A DNA stretch of 64,000 nt from DASVDE01 sp963740065 (GTDB lineage: Bacteria > Actinomycetota > Thermoleophilia > Solirubrobacterales > 70-9), in assembly GCA_963740065.1 (NCBI GenBank), contig CAVUCS010000004.1, positions 62,001 to 126,000 of the forward strand, in the 5' to 3' direction. The position numbers and the translations under genes are program-made. Shown here piece by piece: positions 17,001 to 27,242 of this stretch. How positions within the stretch are numbered: the stretch's first letter is position 1; each line of letters opens with the position of its first letter. The notes under the pieces are model-generated. The model was not told the origin of the DNA. It saw only the letters and a list, made by a program, of their open reading frames with translations, and searched no databases.

Positions 17001-17272
17001 ATCGGCCTCAGCATTGAGGCGTCGCAGGTTTGGCATTGCATGTCTTCTGTGTGGCTCATACGGGCAATCGTTTGGTGCTCGCCGCAATCGGGGCACTGAG
17101 AAACAAGCTCGAAGCGGCGCAGACAGTACACGCAGCGAAAGCGGCCCGGCAGCTGCGCCGGACGCAGCCACGGCTCACCGCAGCCCGGACAGTTTGCCCG
17201 ACGCAATGGGCTCGCCGCCCCTTCGCTTCCCTTGCCGGAATCGGTCATCGGCTTTCGATCATGCCGATTCAT
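16997..17272 (-). CDS. Small zinc-ribbon protein, YfgJ-like
   Basis: A 91-residue protein with three cysteine pairs: CPGCGEPWL near 28, FRCVYCLRRF near 45 and CPDCGEHQ near 60, then MQCQTCDA near 78. The spacing resembles the YfgJ family of double zinc ribbons. Function is unknown. Its start overlaps the rsmB stop by 4 bp and its stop overlaps rpe by 4 bp, so it is a genuine operon member. An alternative start is the internal methionine at residue 9. Confidence 0.75.
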   Translation of the reverse strand: MNRHDRKPMTDSGKGSEGAASPLRRANCPGCGEPWLRPAQLPGRFRCVYCLRRFELVSQCPDCGEHQTIARMSHTEDMQCQTCDASMLRPI

Positions 17273-18561
17273 TCGGGCGGGCGCCGCAGAGAGGCGATGA
17301 AGAAACCGGTCGTGCGATCACGATCCGGGCGCAGCTGGAAGCGGCGCTCAGCGTCGCTGACCTGCTCCTCGTTCTCACGGCGGCTGATCGTGCAAGTGGA
17401 ATAAACGAGCGTCCCGCCCGGTCGTAGCGCCGCGCGAGCCCTCTCAAGCAAGTGGGACTGAAGCTCAACCAATCGCTCGATCGTGGCCGGAGACTTGCGC
17501 CAGCGGGCATCGGGACGAGAGGCGAGGGTGCCGAGGTCAGAACAGGGTGCGTCGAGCAAGACCCGGTCGAAGCCACTTGGCAGCGACGCCCCGGCGGCGT
17601 CGGCCTCGATCACGGTGACGCTGCGCAAGCCGAGCCGGCTGGCCTGGGCGGCCACCTCGGTAGCGCGCTCATGATCGCTCTCGACCGAGATCACCTCGCC
17701 GCGATCGCCCATGCGGGCGGCGATCTGGCCCGTCTTGATCCCGGGGCCGGCACAGAGGTCAAGCACCTGCTCTCCCGGCTGTGGATCGAGGACCTCAACG
17801 ACCGCAGCGGAACCACGGCTCTGGGGAGTGAGTCTCCCCGCCTCGACCAGTCTGGGCACGATGTCGCCCGTTCGGCCTTCGACGACGATCGACTCCGGAG
17901 CGGCCAATGGCCACTCGGCCCGCGGAGCTCGCGCCTCGACACCCGCCTCGCGAAGCTCCACCAGCAATCTCTCCCTCTCGGAGTCGAGGACATTCACGCG
18001 CAGCGCCACCTCGGCCGGCTCGTTGCAAGCGGCGAGCAGGGAGCGGGCTTCGTCGGGCCCCAGCTCCTCCCACCACATCCGCGCCAACCAGAGAGGAGCC
18101 GAGTGAGCTACGGCCGCGGCCTCGGGAGTTGAATCGTCGCCGAGCAGGCAGGCGGTCAAGTCTTCGCGCTCGCGAATCGCCCGACGCAGGACCGCGTTGA
18201 CCAAGCCGGAGGCGTGAGCGGCACCGGCCTGCTTTGCCAGCTCAACCGCCTGGTCGACCGCGGCATGGTCGGGCGTGGCATCGGCGAAGAGCAGCTCGTA
18301 GAGGCCGAGGCGCAGGGCGGTGAGCACCGGCGAGTCGAGGAGGCGGGTCGATCGTCCGGCAAGGCTCTCGATCGCGGCATCCGCGGTGCCGCGCCGCTGC
18401 ACCGCGCCGTAGGCGAGTCGCTGCGCCTGGGCGCGCTCCCGACCCGCTACGCCGCGCTCATCCGCGGCAGCGCGGAAGGCACGCTCAGTGAACGCGTCGT
18501 CTTCGAAGGTGGCGCGAACCACCTCGAATGCGAGCGCTCGCGCGGGCGCAATCTCCCTCAC
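17269..18561 (-). CDS. rsmB: 16S rRNA m5C967 methyltransferase RsmB
   Basis: RsmB methylates cytosine 967 of 16S rRNA. The 430 residues combine an N-terminal NusB-like RNA-binding domain (about 1-140) with a Fmu/NOL1 methyltransferase domain: DLCAGPGIKTGQIAAR near 250, catalytic cysteine motif LLDAPCSDLGTLA near 315 and the second cysteine in YSTCTISRREN near 385. GTG start at 18561 overlaps the fmt stop by 4 bp. fmt-rsmB is a widespread pairing. Confidence 0.94.
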   Translation of the reverse strand: MREIAPARALAFEVVRATFEDDAFTERAFRAAADERGVAGRERAQAQRLAYGAVQRRGTADAAIESLAGRSTRLLDSPVLTALRLGLYELLFADATPDHAAVDQAVELAKQAGAAHASGLVNAVLRRAIREREDLTACLLGDDSTPEAAAVAHSAPLWLARMWWEELGPDEARSLLAACNEPAEVALRVNVLDSERERLLVELREAGVEARAPRAEWPLAAPESIVVEGRTGDIVPRLVEAGRLTPQSRGSAAVVEVLDPQPGEQVLDLCAGPGIKTGQIAARMGDRGEVISVESDHERATEVAAQASRLGLRSVTVIEADAAGASLPSGFDRVLLDAPCSDLGTLASRPDARWRKSPATIERLVELQSHLLERARAALRPGGTLVYSTCTISRRENEEQVSDAERRFQLRPDRDRTTGFFIASLRRPPE

Positions 18562-19459
18562 AGCTTCGGCAGGCGATGCCCGCGCAGGTAGGCGTCAGCC
18601 GCCATCGGCTTACCCCCTTGGGGCTGGACGACCTCCAGGCGCAGGGCGCCCTGGCCGCAGCCGAGCAGCAGCGCCCCCCACTCGGAGCGAATCTCCCCCG
18701 GCCTGACGCCAACTTCCACGGCGCGTGCGCGGCGCACCCCCAGCCGCTCGCCGCCGGCGACCTCAAGGTAGGCGCCGACATGAGGAGTCAGGGCGCGGAC
18801 GGTGCGCGCCAACTCAACGGCGGGACGTCTCGGATCGAGCCGGCGCTCGGCTGAATCGATCTTTTCGGCATAGGCGACCGCGTCCTCATCCTGGTCGGAG
18901 AACTCCAATTTCCCCTGCGCCTCCCGGTCGAGAGCCTCGATCAGCATCTCGGCGCCGAGCGCCGCAAGCTTGCCGGAGAGGGTTTCGAAGTCATCTTCGT
19001 CGCCGATCTCGATCTCCTCGCACAGAGCAACCGGGCCGGAGTCGAGGCCCTCCGTCAGCCGCATGATGCTGACCCCGGTGCGCTCGTCGCCGGCCATGAT
19101 TGCCCGCTCGATCGGCGCCGCGCCGCGCCAACGTGGCAGCAACGACGGGTGAATGTTCAGCATCGGCCACTCTGAAAGCAGTGGCTCGCGGATCAGTTGC
19201 CCGAAGGCGCAGACGGCGACCGCCTGGGGACCGATGGCGCGGATGCGCTCCAGCGCGTCGTCCTGATTCACATTCTGGGCTTGCAACAGTTCAATCTCCA
19301 ATTCGCGGGCGACTTCGGCAGCGGGCGGCGACTGCGTCTTGCGACCCCGTCCCTTGGGGCGATCGGGCGGAGTAACGACCAGCAGCGGGCGATGTGGGGA
19401 ATCGGCAAGGCGACGCAAAACATCGGCGGCAAAAGCCGACGTGCCGAGGTAAACCGTCC

Positions 19460-19463
<4 letters not shown>
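18558..19463 (-). CDS. fmt: Methionyl-tRNA formyltransferase
   Basis: Formylates initiator Met-tRNA using 10-formyl-tetrahydrofolate. The 301-residue protein begins RTVYLGTSAFAADVLRRL, has the hinge/catalytic block NIHPSLLPRWRGAAPIERAI near 105-125 and MRLTEGLDSGPV near 150, then a C-terminal OB-fold that binds tRNA. Overlaps def upstream and rsmB downstream by 4 bp each. Adjacent def removes the formyl group again, so the two steps are encoded together. Confidence 0.95.
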
Positions 19464-20092
<629 letters not shown>

Positions 20093-20194
20093 TGGATATT
20101 CGAGTCTAAGGACTGTGCGGACTTCCATCACACCTAGTTCGCGCCTAATCGCCACGGATTCGAAAACCCGGCTGCCACCGTGTCGATTGGGCGC

Positions 20195-22168
20195 TCACTG
20201 CGGATCTACATCGACGCCGATGTTCACCTCTCGTAAGGAGCGATCGGCAGCGAGTCCTTCCACCACTTCGCGGACGACCGTCACAGTTCCTTCCCGGTCC
20301 TCGGCCTTCATCAAAAGTCGCCGGCGATGCCTGCCGCGTACGCGGAACATCGGCGCGGGGCCGAGCAACTCGGTTCCCTCCGGCAGCGCGTCGGCCAGCT
20401 CCCCCGCAAGGCGCACGGCGACGGAGTCCAGTCGCGGCTCCGCCTCGGAAGAGAGATTGATCCGCACCAGGTGGGAAAAGGGCGGGTAGCGCAGCAGACG
20501 GCGGCGCTCCAACTCCCCCTCGAGGAACGCCGCGGAGTCGTGGCCGGCGGCGCGGGCGATGCTCGGCGCCTGCGGCGCCAGGGTCTGGACGATCACCTCC
20601 CCCCCGGCCTCCCCACGGCCGCTGCGGCCGGCGAGCTGGGCGACCATCGCGAATGTGCGCTCGCCGGCGCGAAAGTCGGGGAAGCGCAGGGTCGCGTCGG
20701 CATCGAGAATCGCGCTCAAGGTCACCTCGGGAAAGTCGTGGCCCTTGGCGACCATCTGAGTCCCGACCAGGACGGCGCTGTCGGCGGCGTCGAAACGGGC
20801 AAGAATCTCGGCGTGGGCGCCACGCGCGGCGGCGGTGTCGGAGTCGAGGCGGAATACCGGCATCGGCCCCAGGCGCCGAGTGAGCAGCTCCTCGATCCTC
20901 TGCGTCCCCGCCCCCGCCCGAGAGAGCGTGGTGGAGTCGCACTCACTGCAGACGCTTGGCAACGACTCGGCGTGAGAGCAGTGATGGCAGACCAATCGAC
21001 GGCTGTCGCGGTGAACGATCAGGGAGACGTCGCAGTTGGGGCAATTCCAGTGGTGACCGCAGGAGCGGCAGGTGAGCCAGGGGGCGAAACCGCGGCGGTT
21101 GATCATCACGATCGCCTTGGTGCCGGCTCGGCGCACGCCCTCCAACGCCTCCCAGGTGGCCGGGTGTAGCGGCCCCGAGCGCGGATCGGCATCGCGCATG
21201 TCGAACACCTCAACCGGGGGCATCCGTAGGCCGTCAACGCGGCGCGGTAGCTCCAGCCGCGGCAGCTTCCACGTTTCGGGGCGCGGAGTCGCGGTTCCGG
21301 CCAGTAGAACCGCGCCACACTCCGAGGCACGGTGGCGGGCGACCGCGCGGGCGTCGTAACAGGGGTCCCCCTCCTGCTTGTAGGAGGGGTCGTGCTCCTC
21401 GTCGATGACGATCAAGCCGAGATTTTCCACCGGGGCGAAGATCGCCGAGCGCGGACCGACGCAAACGCTCGCCTCGCCGCTGCGCAGCCGGCGCCACTCG
21501 TCGTAGCGCTCGCCGTCGGTCAGGGCGGAGTGCAAAACGGCGATGCGGTCGCCGAGTCGTGCGCGGAAGCGAGAGACCGCCTGCGGGGCGAGGCCAATCT
21601 CCGGAACGAGAACGATCGCACCCAGTCCCATGGCCAGCGCCGCCTCAACCGCGGCCAGGTAAACCTCCGTCTTGCCCGAGCCGGTCACCCCGTGCAAGAG
21701 CAACTCGCGATCGGCGCCGGCCTCGCCTTCAAGCGCGGAAACGACAGCGGCTACCGCCTGGTCCTGTTCCGGGAGCAGCTTCGGCGCCCCCGCGGCGGCA
21801 ATACCGACGCCGGTGTGCTCGACCCGAGGACGCGCGCGGCGTCTTCTCACACCGGCGCCCGGCGGCAGCACCAGCCGCAACCCGCGCGAAGGCGTCGAGC
21901 AGTACTCGCGGGCCACCCAAAGGCCCAGCCGGACCAATTCCGCCGGCACCCCGGTCTCCAGTGCCTCGATCGGCTCGGCCAGTCTTTCCGGTGGAATCTC
22001 GGAGGTTTCGGCCAGGTCGACGACCACGCCGAGCATGCGTTGCCGACCGAACGGAACCCGCACCACGCTCCCGACCCCTACATCGGCCATCTCGGCCGGC
22101 AGCTTGTAGTCGAACGGGCCGCGCAGGGCGCGGGCAGTGGTGATCGGCTCGACCTTCGCTATCGACAC
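20195..22168 (-). CDS. priA: Primosomal protein N' (replication restart helicase)
   Basis: PriA reloads the replisome at stalled forks. The 657-residue protein retains Walker A HGVTGSGKTEVYL near 168, DEEH in VIDEEHDPSYKQEG near 260, LAGTATPRPETW, and eight zinc-binding cysteines in CRSCGHHWNCPNC and the following CHHCSH/CSEC region. It therefore looks like an active helicase, unlike mycobacterial PriA which is reported to lack helicase motifs. GTG at 22168 is preceded by TACCTT exactly 6 nt upstream. The gene order priA-def-fmt is common. Confidence 0.93.
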   Translation of the reverse strand: MSIAKVEPITTARALRGPFDYKLPAEMADVGVGSVVRVPFGRQRMLGVVVDLAETSEIPPERLAEPIEALETGVPAELVRLGLWVAREYCSTPSRGLRLVLPPGAGVRRRRARPRVEHTGVGIAAAGAPKLLPEQDQAVAAVVSALEGEAGADRELLLHGVTGSGKTEVYLAAVEAALAMGLGAIVLVPEIGLAPQAVSRFRARLGDRIAVLHSALTDGERYDEWRRLRSGEASVCVGPRSAIFAPVENLGLIVIDEEHDPSYKQEGDPCYDARAVARHRASECGAVLLAGTATPRPETWKLPRLELPRRVDGLRMPPVEVFDMRDADPRSGPLHPATWEALEGVRRAGTKAIVMINRRGFAPWLTCRSCGHHWNCPNCDVSLIVHRDSRRLVCHHCSHAESLPSVCSECDSTTLSRAGAGTQRIEELLTRRLGPMPVFRLDSDTAAARGAHAEILARFDAADSAVLVGTQMVAKGHDFPEVTLSAILDADATLRFPDFRAGERTFAMVAQLAGRSGRGEAGGEVIVQTLAPQAPSIARAAGHDSAAFLEGELERRRLLRYPPFSHLVRINLSSEAEPRLDSVAVRLAGELADALPEGTELLGPAPMFRVRGRHRRRLLMKAEDREGTVTVVREVVEGLAADRSLREVNIGVDVDPQ

Positions 22169-22174
22169 TGACGG

Positions 22175-22180
22175 AAGGTA
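22175..22180 (-). promoter_or_regulatory. -10 hexamer TACCTT, leaderless start of priA
   Basis: TACCTT ends 6 nt before the priA GTG at 22168; the same hexamer and spacing occur before the antitoxin gene at 52931. It lies back-to-back with the divergent PH-domain promoter. Confidence 0.4.
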
Positions 22181-22203
22181 TGGAGGAGGGCGGACGCCGC
22201 GGG

Positions 22204-22209
22204 TATGCT
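22204..22209 (+). promoter_or_regulatory. -10 hexamer TATGCT, leaderless start of PH-domain gene
   Basis: TATGCT ends 6 nt before GTG at 22216. This spacing decides the start codon in favour of 22216 over the in-frame ATG at 22180, which would place the promoter inside the gene. Confidence 0.45.
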
Positions 22210-22215
22210 GGCGCC

Positions 22216-22722
22216 GTGGCAAACCTGAATCTCAGCCCCGGCGAGAAAGTGATTTTCGAGGGCCACCCGTCCTGGCGGGCGATCCTCGGCTTCTACCTGA
22301 AAGGGATCCTCGTCGCGGCGATCATCGGCGCGCTGGCCAAGGTCTTTGGCTCCGGCAGCGGCACCGTGTTCCTCATCGTCTTGGTGGTAATCGGGCTGAC
22401 CGTGTTGGTCGGCTTCATCAAGCGGGTCGCGACGACCTACACGATCACCGACCGCCGTCTCAACATCAAACGCGGGATCGTCTCGCGGGAGATCCAGGAG
22501 ACGCGGCTGGAACGCGTACAGAACGTCAACTTCAGCCAGAGCGTCTACCAGCGGATCATGCAGATCGGCGACGTTGACTTCGACACCGCCGCCGGCGACG
22601 ACTACAACTTCATCTTCGCCGGGGTGGCGAACCCGGGCGACGTAGTCCACCGGGTCGACCAAGCAACCGGCGCCGGCACGGCCGGAACGCACGGCCTCGG
22701 CGAGGCGCAGCCTCCGAACTAA
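22216..22722 (+). CDS. Bacterial PH-domain (YdbS-like) membrane protein
   Basis: A 168-residue protein with a short N-terminal lead (LNLSPGEKVIFEGHPSW), two adjacent hydrophobic segments (about 30-50 and 53-70), and a cytoplasmic bPH2/YdbS-type domain: YTITDRRLNIKRGIVSRE and LERVQNVNFSQSVYQRI, then IGDVDFDTAA. Such proteins are widespread, membrane-associated and of uncertain role. It diverges from priA across 47 bp and converges on metK with a 4-bp overlap. Confidence 0.82.
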   Translation: MANLNLSPGEKVIFEGHPSWRAILGFYLKGILVAAIIGALAKVFGSGSGTVFLIVLVVIGLTVLVGFIKRVATTYTITDRRLNIKRGIVSREIQETRLERVQNVNFSQSVYQRIMQIGDVDFDTAAGDDYNFIFAGVANPGDVVHRVDQATGAGTAGTHGLGEAQPPN

Positions 22723-23972
22723 ACGGTCGTCGCCGTCGCGCCCGCGGCGCTGCGCAGGGCGTCGGCGCGGTCGGTCTTCTCCCAGGCGAAATCGGCGTCG
22801 TCTCGGCCGAAGTGGCCGTAAGCCGCGGTCTTCTGGAAGATCGGCCGGTGCAGATCCAGGTAGCGGCGGAAGGCCCCCGGTCGCAGGTCGAACTCGGCCT
22901 CTACCAAACGTGAGATCTCGGCGTCGGGCAGCTTCCCGGTGCCAAATGTCTCAACCATCAGGGAGATTGGGTGGGAGACGCCGATCGCGTACGCGACCTG
23001 CACCTCGCAGCGATCCGCCAGCTCGGCGGCGACGACGTTCTTGGCAACGTGACGGGTCGCGTAAGCGGCGGAGCGATCGACCTTGGACGGGTCCTTGCCG
23101 GAGAAGGCGCCGCCGCCGTGGCGGGCCATCCCGCCATAGGTGTCGACGATGATCTTGCGGCCGGTGAGGCCGGCGTCGCCGACCGGGCCGCCGATCACGA
23201 ACTGGCCGGTCGGGTTGACGAGGAAACCGTCGAGAAGCTCGCCCTCGTCGTAGAGACCCGGGACTTCGGCGTTGAGAACCGGCAGCACGACGTGCTCCCA
23301 GAGGTCGGGCTTGATCTTCGTCTGCGAGTCGACTCCGTCGGCGTGCTGGGTGGAGATAAGGAGCTTCTCGATCGCGACTGGGCGACCGTCGGCGTAGCGA
23401 ACCGTGACTTGAGTCTTGCCGTCGGGGCCGAGGTAGTCGAGGGTGCCGTCCTTGCGCACGGCGGCGAGGCGCTCGGCCAGTCGGTGAGCGATCTGAACCG
23501 GCATCGGCATCAGCGAATCGGTCTCATTGCTGGCGTAGCCGAACATCATCCCCTGATCGCCGGCGCCGGCGATCAGCAGCTCGTCGTCAAGGGAGCCGCC
23601 GTCAACCCGCGTCTCGTACGCCGCGTCGACACCCTGCGCGATGTCGGGAGATTGCTTGTCGAGCGAGACCAGAACCGAGATGTGGTCGCAGTTGTAGCCA
23701 TAGTCGCCATGGTCGTACCCGATCTTGCGAATCGTCTCGCGGACGATGTCGGGGACATCGAGGTGGACCTCCGTGGAGATCTCTCCCGAGACGACAGCCA
23801 TCCCTGTGTTGACCAGGGTCTCGCAGGCAACGCGGCCCTCTGGATCCTCCGCCATGACGGCGTCGAGGACAGCGTCGGAGATCTGATCGCAGACCTTGTC
23901 GGGGTGTCCCTCGGTGACGGACTCGGACGTGAAGAGGTACTCGCCTTCGGCGAGAGGCTTGGTCTCTGGCAT
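22719..23972 (-). CDS. metK: S-adenosylmethionine synthetase
   Basis: MetK makes S-adenosylmethionine from methionine and ATP. The 417-residue protein includes FTSESVTEGHPDKVCDQISD (split here as ESVTEGHPDK and CDQISDAVLD), GAGDQGMMFGYA near 135 and the P-loop-like GGGAFSGKDPSKVDRS near 285. It supplies the methyl donor used by the several methyltransferases in this window. ATG at 23972 is 6 nt after TAGGCT, which overlaps the der stop codon, so metK may have its own leaderless transcript in addition to read-through. Confidence 0.96.
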   Translation of the reverse strand: MPETKPLAEGEYLFTSESVTEGHPDKVCDQISDAVLDAVMAEDPEGRVACETLVNTGMAVVSGEISTEVHLDVPDIVRETIRKIGYDHGDYGYNCDHISVLVSLDKQSPDIAQGVDAAYETRVDGGSLDDELLIAGAGDQGMMFGYASNETDSLMPMPVQIAHRLAERLAAVRKDGTLDYLGPDGKTQVTVRYADGRPVAIEKLLISTQHADGVDSQTKIKPDLWEHVVLPVLNAEVPGLYDEGELLDGFLVNPTGQFVIGGPVGDAGLTGRKIIVDTYGGMARHGGGAFSGKDPSKVDRSAAYATRHVAKNVVAAELADRCEVQVAYAIGVSHPISLMVETFGTGKLPDAEISRLVEAEFDLRPGAFRRYLDLHRPIFQKTAAYGHFGRDDADFAWEKTDRADALRSAAGATATTV

Positions 23973-23978
23973 GTGCGA

Positions 23979-23984
23979 AGCCTA
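23979..23984 (-). promoter_or_regulatory. -10 hexamer TAGGCT, leaderless start of metK
   Basis: TAGGCT ends 6 nt before the metK ATG and includes the TAG stop of der. An identical hexamer precedes trpS. Confidence 0.4.
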
Positions 23985-25298
23985 GCGACGACGGCCCGAA
24001 TGGGGCACGTAGTCGATTACGAGGGGAACACCTTCAAGGCCGTAGGTCTCACGCATGCGGTTCTCAAGGTGGTAGGCCCAGTCGCGAGTGATCAACTTGC
24101 GGTCGTTGACCTGAATCGCGATCCGCGGCGGGCTTTCCTCCACCTGGGCGGCGTAGTAGAGCCGCAGGCGGCGGCCTCGACGGGCGGGCGGTGGGGTCTT
24201 GGCGACCACATCGGCGACAAAACGGTTTAACGCCGGGGTTGGGATCCGCTCCCCCGCCTTGTCGGCCAGCTCCAGGGCGCGCGGTAGGAGGTTGGCGACG
24301 TTGCGACCGCGCGTCGCCGAACATGTGACGACGGCGGGTCGCAGGCGCAGCTTGCGCTCAACCCGGGCGCGGGCGTCATCGATGTCGGTCGCGGTGATGT
24401 CCCACTTATTGAGCGCAAGCAGGGTGGCGCAACCCGCGCGCATCGCCAGCTCTGCGACCCGGAGGTCCTCCGAGGTGACGCCCTCGGATGCGTCGCAGAC
24501 AACCAGGGCAACGTCGGCGCGTTCGACCGCGCGCTCGGAGCGCAGCTGGGCGTAGAAGTCGACCGTGCCGGCCACCTTCGCGCGGCGGCGAAGTCCCGCA
24601 GTGTCGACCAGGATCACGCGGCGTTCGTCTACTTCCAGCTCGGTGTCGATCGCATCGCGAGTGGTGCCGGCGGTCTCCGAGACGATCACCCGGTCGGCGC
24701 CGAGGAAGGCATTGACGAGAGATGACTTGCCGGCGTTGGGACGACCGATCACCGCAACTCGGGTCACGTTCTCGTCGTCGAGAGGACGGGCGCGGTCGCC
24801 GAGCATCTCGGTGATGCGGTCGAGTAGGTCGCCGGCGCCGAGCCCATGCGTGGCGGATACCGGCATCGGGTCGCCCAGCCCCAACCTGTGGAACTCGGCG
24901 GCGATGTGCTCCTCGCCGGAGCGGTCGACTTTGTTGGCGACGACAACCACCGGGGTCTCCCCCTGGCGCAGAGTTCTGGCCAGCTCAGCATCTCCGGCGC
25001 GGATTCCGGCGCGAGCGTCGACGACGAGCATCACAAGGTCGGCCTCGGCGATCCCGAGCCGCGCCTGGCGCTGCACGTCGCGGGCCAGCTCGGCTTCGTC
25101 CTGGAGGTCGATCCCTCCTGTGTCAACCAACTCGAAGGCGACTCCGTTCCATTCGCATGGCAGGCGCTTGCGGTCGCGGGTAACGCCAGGCGTGGCGTCG
25201 GTGACCGCCTCCCGCCCTCCGACCAACCGGTTGACGAGAGTGCTCTTGCCGACGTTTGGAAATCCGACGACGGCGACCGTTGGTAGGCGAAGGCTCAT
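23982..25298 (-). CDS. der: Ribosome-associated GTPase Der (EngA)
   Basis: Essential GTPase for 50S subunit assembly. The 438 residues hold two tandem G domains, with P-loops GFPNVGKSTL near 11 and GRPNAGKSSL near 180, DTGG and DTAGL G3 motifs, NKVD and NKWD G4 motifs, and a C-terminal KH-like domain ending in NRMRETYGLEGVPLVI. Overlaps the cmk stop by 4 bp; the cmk-der pair is widely conserved. Confidence 0.96.
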   Translation of the reverse strand: MSLRLPTVAVVGFPNVGKSTLVNRLVGGREAVTDATPGVTRDRKRLPCEWNGVAFELVDTGGIDLQDEAELARDVQRQARLGIAEADLVMLVVDARAGIRAGDAELARTLRQGETPVVVVANKVDRSGEEHIAAEFHRLGLGDPMPVSATHGLGAGDLLDRITEMLGDRARPLDDENVTRVAVIGRPNAGKSSLVNAFLGADRVIVSETAGTTRDAIDTELEVDERRVILVDTAGLRRRAKVAGTVDFYAQLRSERAVERADVALVVCDASEGVTSEDLRVAELAMRAGCATLLALNKWDITATDIDDARARVERKLRLRPAVVTCSATRGRNVANLLPRALELADKAGERIPTPALNRFVADVVAKTPPPARRGRRLRLYYAAQVEESPPRIAIQVNDRKLITRDWAYHLENRMRETYGLEGVPLVIDYVPHSGRRR

Positions 25299-25933
25299 AC
25301 CAGCCCACGCTCACGAGCGAAGGTGACGATTTGGGCGACAACCTCGTCGAGGGTGAGAGAAGTCGTGTCGAGCGCGACCGCGTCTTCGGCGGCACGCAGG
25401 GCGCTGTGCTCGCGGGTAGCGTCGCGCTCGTCGCGCTCGCGCTGGGCGGCGAGCACGGCCACTGGATCCTCGCCGGTTTGCTCGGCGCGACGGCGGGCGC
25501 GCTCCTCCTCGGAGGCGGTGAGGAAGACCTTGAGCGGGGAGTCGGGGCTGACCACGGTGCCGATGTCGCGCCCCTCGGCGACGTAGCGGCCGGCGGCGAT
25601 CAGCTCGCGCTGGCGGGCAACCATCGCCTCGCGCACGCCCGGGTGGACGGAGACGCGCGAGGAAGCCTCCGTCACTCGTGGCTCGCGAATCGCGGCGGAA
25701 ACGTCGTCGCCGGCGAGCAGGACGGTGGGACCCTCGAAGGTAATCGCGAGCGAGCCCGCGAGTGAGCCCATCGCCCCGGCGTCGTCCAGATCGGCACCGC
25801 ACTCAAGCGCAGCGTGCGCGACGCATCGATACATCGCGCCGGAGTCGAGGTAGGTGAAGTCGAGCGCCGCCGCCACGCCGCGGGCCACGGAGGACTTGCC
25901 GGCCCCGGCGGGCCCGTCGATCGCGATAACCAT
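25295..25933 (-). CDS. cmk: Cytidylate kinase
   Basis: Phosphorylates CMP and dCMP. The 212-residue protein starts MVIAIDGPAGAGKSSVARGV (P-loop) and shows FTYLDSGAMYR, VAEGRDIGTVV and a lid containing RRRAEQ. ATG at 25933 is chosen because family similarity starts there and TACTCT ends 6 nt upstream; the longer frame to 26143 is aroA in another phase. Lies between aroA (16-bp gap) and der (4-bp overlap). Confidence 0.95.
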   Translation of the reverse strand: MVIAIDGPAGAGKSSVARGVAAALDFTYLDSGAMYRCVAHAALECGADLDDAGAMGSLAGSLAITFEGPTVLLAGDDVSAAIREPRVTEASSRVSVHPGVREAMVARQRELIAAGRYVAEGRDIGTVVSPDSPLKVFLTASEEERARRRAEQTGEDPVAVLAAQRERDERDATREHSALRAAEDAVALDTTSLTLDEVVAQIVTFARERGLV

Positions 25934-25939
25934 GGCGGC

Positions 25940-25945
25940 AGAGTA
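25940..25945 (-). promoter_or_regulatory. -10 hexamer TACTCT, leaderless start of cmk
   Basis: TACTCT lies in the 16-bp aroA-cmk gap and ends 6 nt before the cmk ATG, suggesting that cmk-der can be transcribed apart from the aromatic genes. Confidence 0.35.
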
Positions 25946-25949
25946 GGCG

Positions 25950-27242
25950 TCAGCCGCCGAGCAGCGAGCGCAGGTCGTCTTCGAAGCCGGGGTAGCTGAC
26001 CGCGGCGGCATCCATTCCGCGCACCTCGACGCCCTCGCGGGAGGAGAGCCCGGCGACGGCGCCGAGCATCGCGATGCGGTGGTCGCCGTGGGAATCGATC
26101 GCTCCACCGCGGAGGCCTCCCGTGCCCTCGATGACCATCCCATCCTCGGTCGGTTCGACCACCCCGCCGAGAGCGGTCAGCGCCTCGACGACGGTGGCGA
26201 TCCGATCTGACTCCTTGCGGCGTAGCTCAATCGCGTCGCGGATCGTCGTCACGCCCTCGGCAAAACAGGCGGCCAGCGCGACCAGGGGAAGCTCGTCAAT
26301 CGCGAGCGGCACATCGGCGCCGCAGACCTCGGTGGCCCGCAGTTCCGAGGGGCGGCCCGTAATTGCCCCGATCGGCTCGCCGCCCTCCTCACCCTCGGGC
26401 TCGACCTCGATCTCGGCACCCATTCGCTCGAGGATGGCGAGTAGCCCGGTGCGGGTTGGGTTGAGGCCAACACCTTCCAGGCGAACTTCACTTCCAGCGA
26501 TAAGCAGCGCCGCGACGACGAAGAAGGCCGCCGAGGAGAAGTCAGCGGGGACGGCGATCCGCGAGACCTCGAGCCGCTCGGCGGGTTGGATCGTGACCGC
26601 GTCCCCTTCCCGCGAGACCCCAGCTCCGGCCGCGGCGAGCATTCGCTCGCTGTGATCGCGACTCGGGTGGGGCTCGACGATCCTCGTCTCTCCCTCGGCG
26701 AGCAGGCCGGCGAAGAGCAGGCAAGACTTGACCTGGGCGCTGGCGATCGGCATTTCGTATCCAATGCCGCGCAGCGGAGCGCCCAATATCTCCAGCGGCG
26801 GCAGACGGTCCTCGCGACAAGAAAGAGATGCGCCCATCTGGCGCAGAGGCGCCGCGATCCGATCAACCGGCCGGCGGCGGATCGACTCGTCCCCGTCGAG
26901 AGTCCAGCTGCCGCCGTCCTGCCCGGCGAGCCAGCCGGGCAATAGCCGCAGCAGGGTGCCGGCGTTGCCGACGTCGACTCGGGCGGATGCCGCGCCCCGC
27001 AGGCCAACGCCGCCGACGCGAATTTCGGGCTCCATCGCCTCCGCCCCAACACCCTCCACCGTGGCTCCGAGCGCCTCCACAGCGGCAAGAGTCGAGCGGG
27101 TATCGGCGGCGTCGAGGTAGCCCTCAATCGCGGTCTCGCCCTCCCCCATTGCGGCAATCAGCGCCGCCCGGTGGGAGATCGACTTGTCGGCGGGCGGGCG
27201 CAGGGTCCCGCCCAGCGGTCCGCTGGGATCGAAGCGCGCCAT
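25950..27242 (-). CDS. aroA: EPSP synthase (3-phosphoshikimate 1-carboxyvinyltransferase)
   Basis: Sixth step of the shikimate pathway. The 430-residue protein has DKSISHRAALIAAMG at the N-terminus, VGNAGTLLRLLPGWLAG near 90 (the phosphoenolpyruvate loop) and RRKESDRIATV near 345. Ala follows the Gly in NAGT at the position linked to glyphosate sensitivity in class I enzymes, as far as the motif allows. It shares one base with the tyrA stop (TGATG). Confidence 0.95.
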   Translation of the reverse strand: MARFDPSGPLGGTLRPPADKSISHRAALIAAMGEGETAIEGYLDAADTRSTLAAVEALGATVEGVGAEAMEPEIRVGGVGLRGAASARVDVGNAGTLLRLLPGWLAGQDGGSWTLDGDESIRRRPVDRIAAPLRQMGASLSCREDRLPPLEILGAPLRGIGYEMPIASAQVKSCLLFAGLLAEGETRIVEPHPSRDHSERMLAAAGAGVSREGDAVTIQPAERLEVSRIAVPADFSSAAFFVVAALLIAGSEVRLEGVGLNPTRTGLLAILERMGAEIEVEPEGEEGGEPIGAITGRPSELRATEVCGADVPLAIDELPLVALAACFAEGVTTIRDAIELRRKESDRIATVVEALTALGGVVEPTEDGMVIEGTGGLRGGAIDSHGDHRIAMLGAVAGLSSREGVEVRGMDAAAVSYPGFEDDLRSLLGG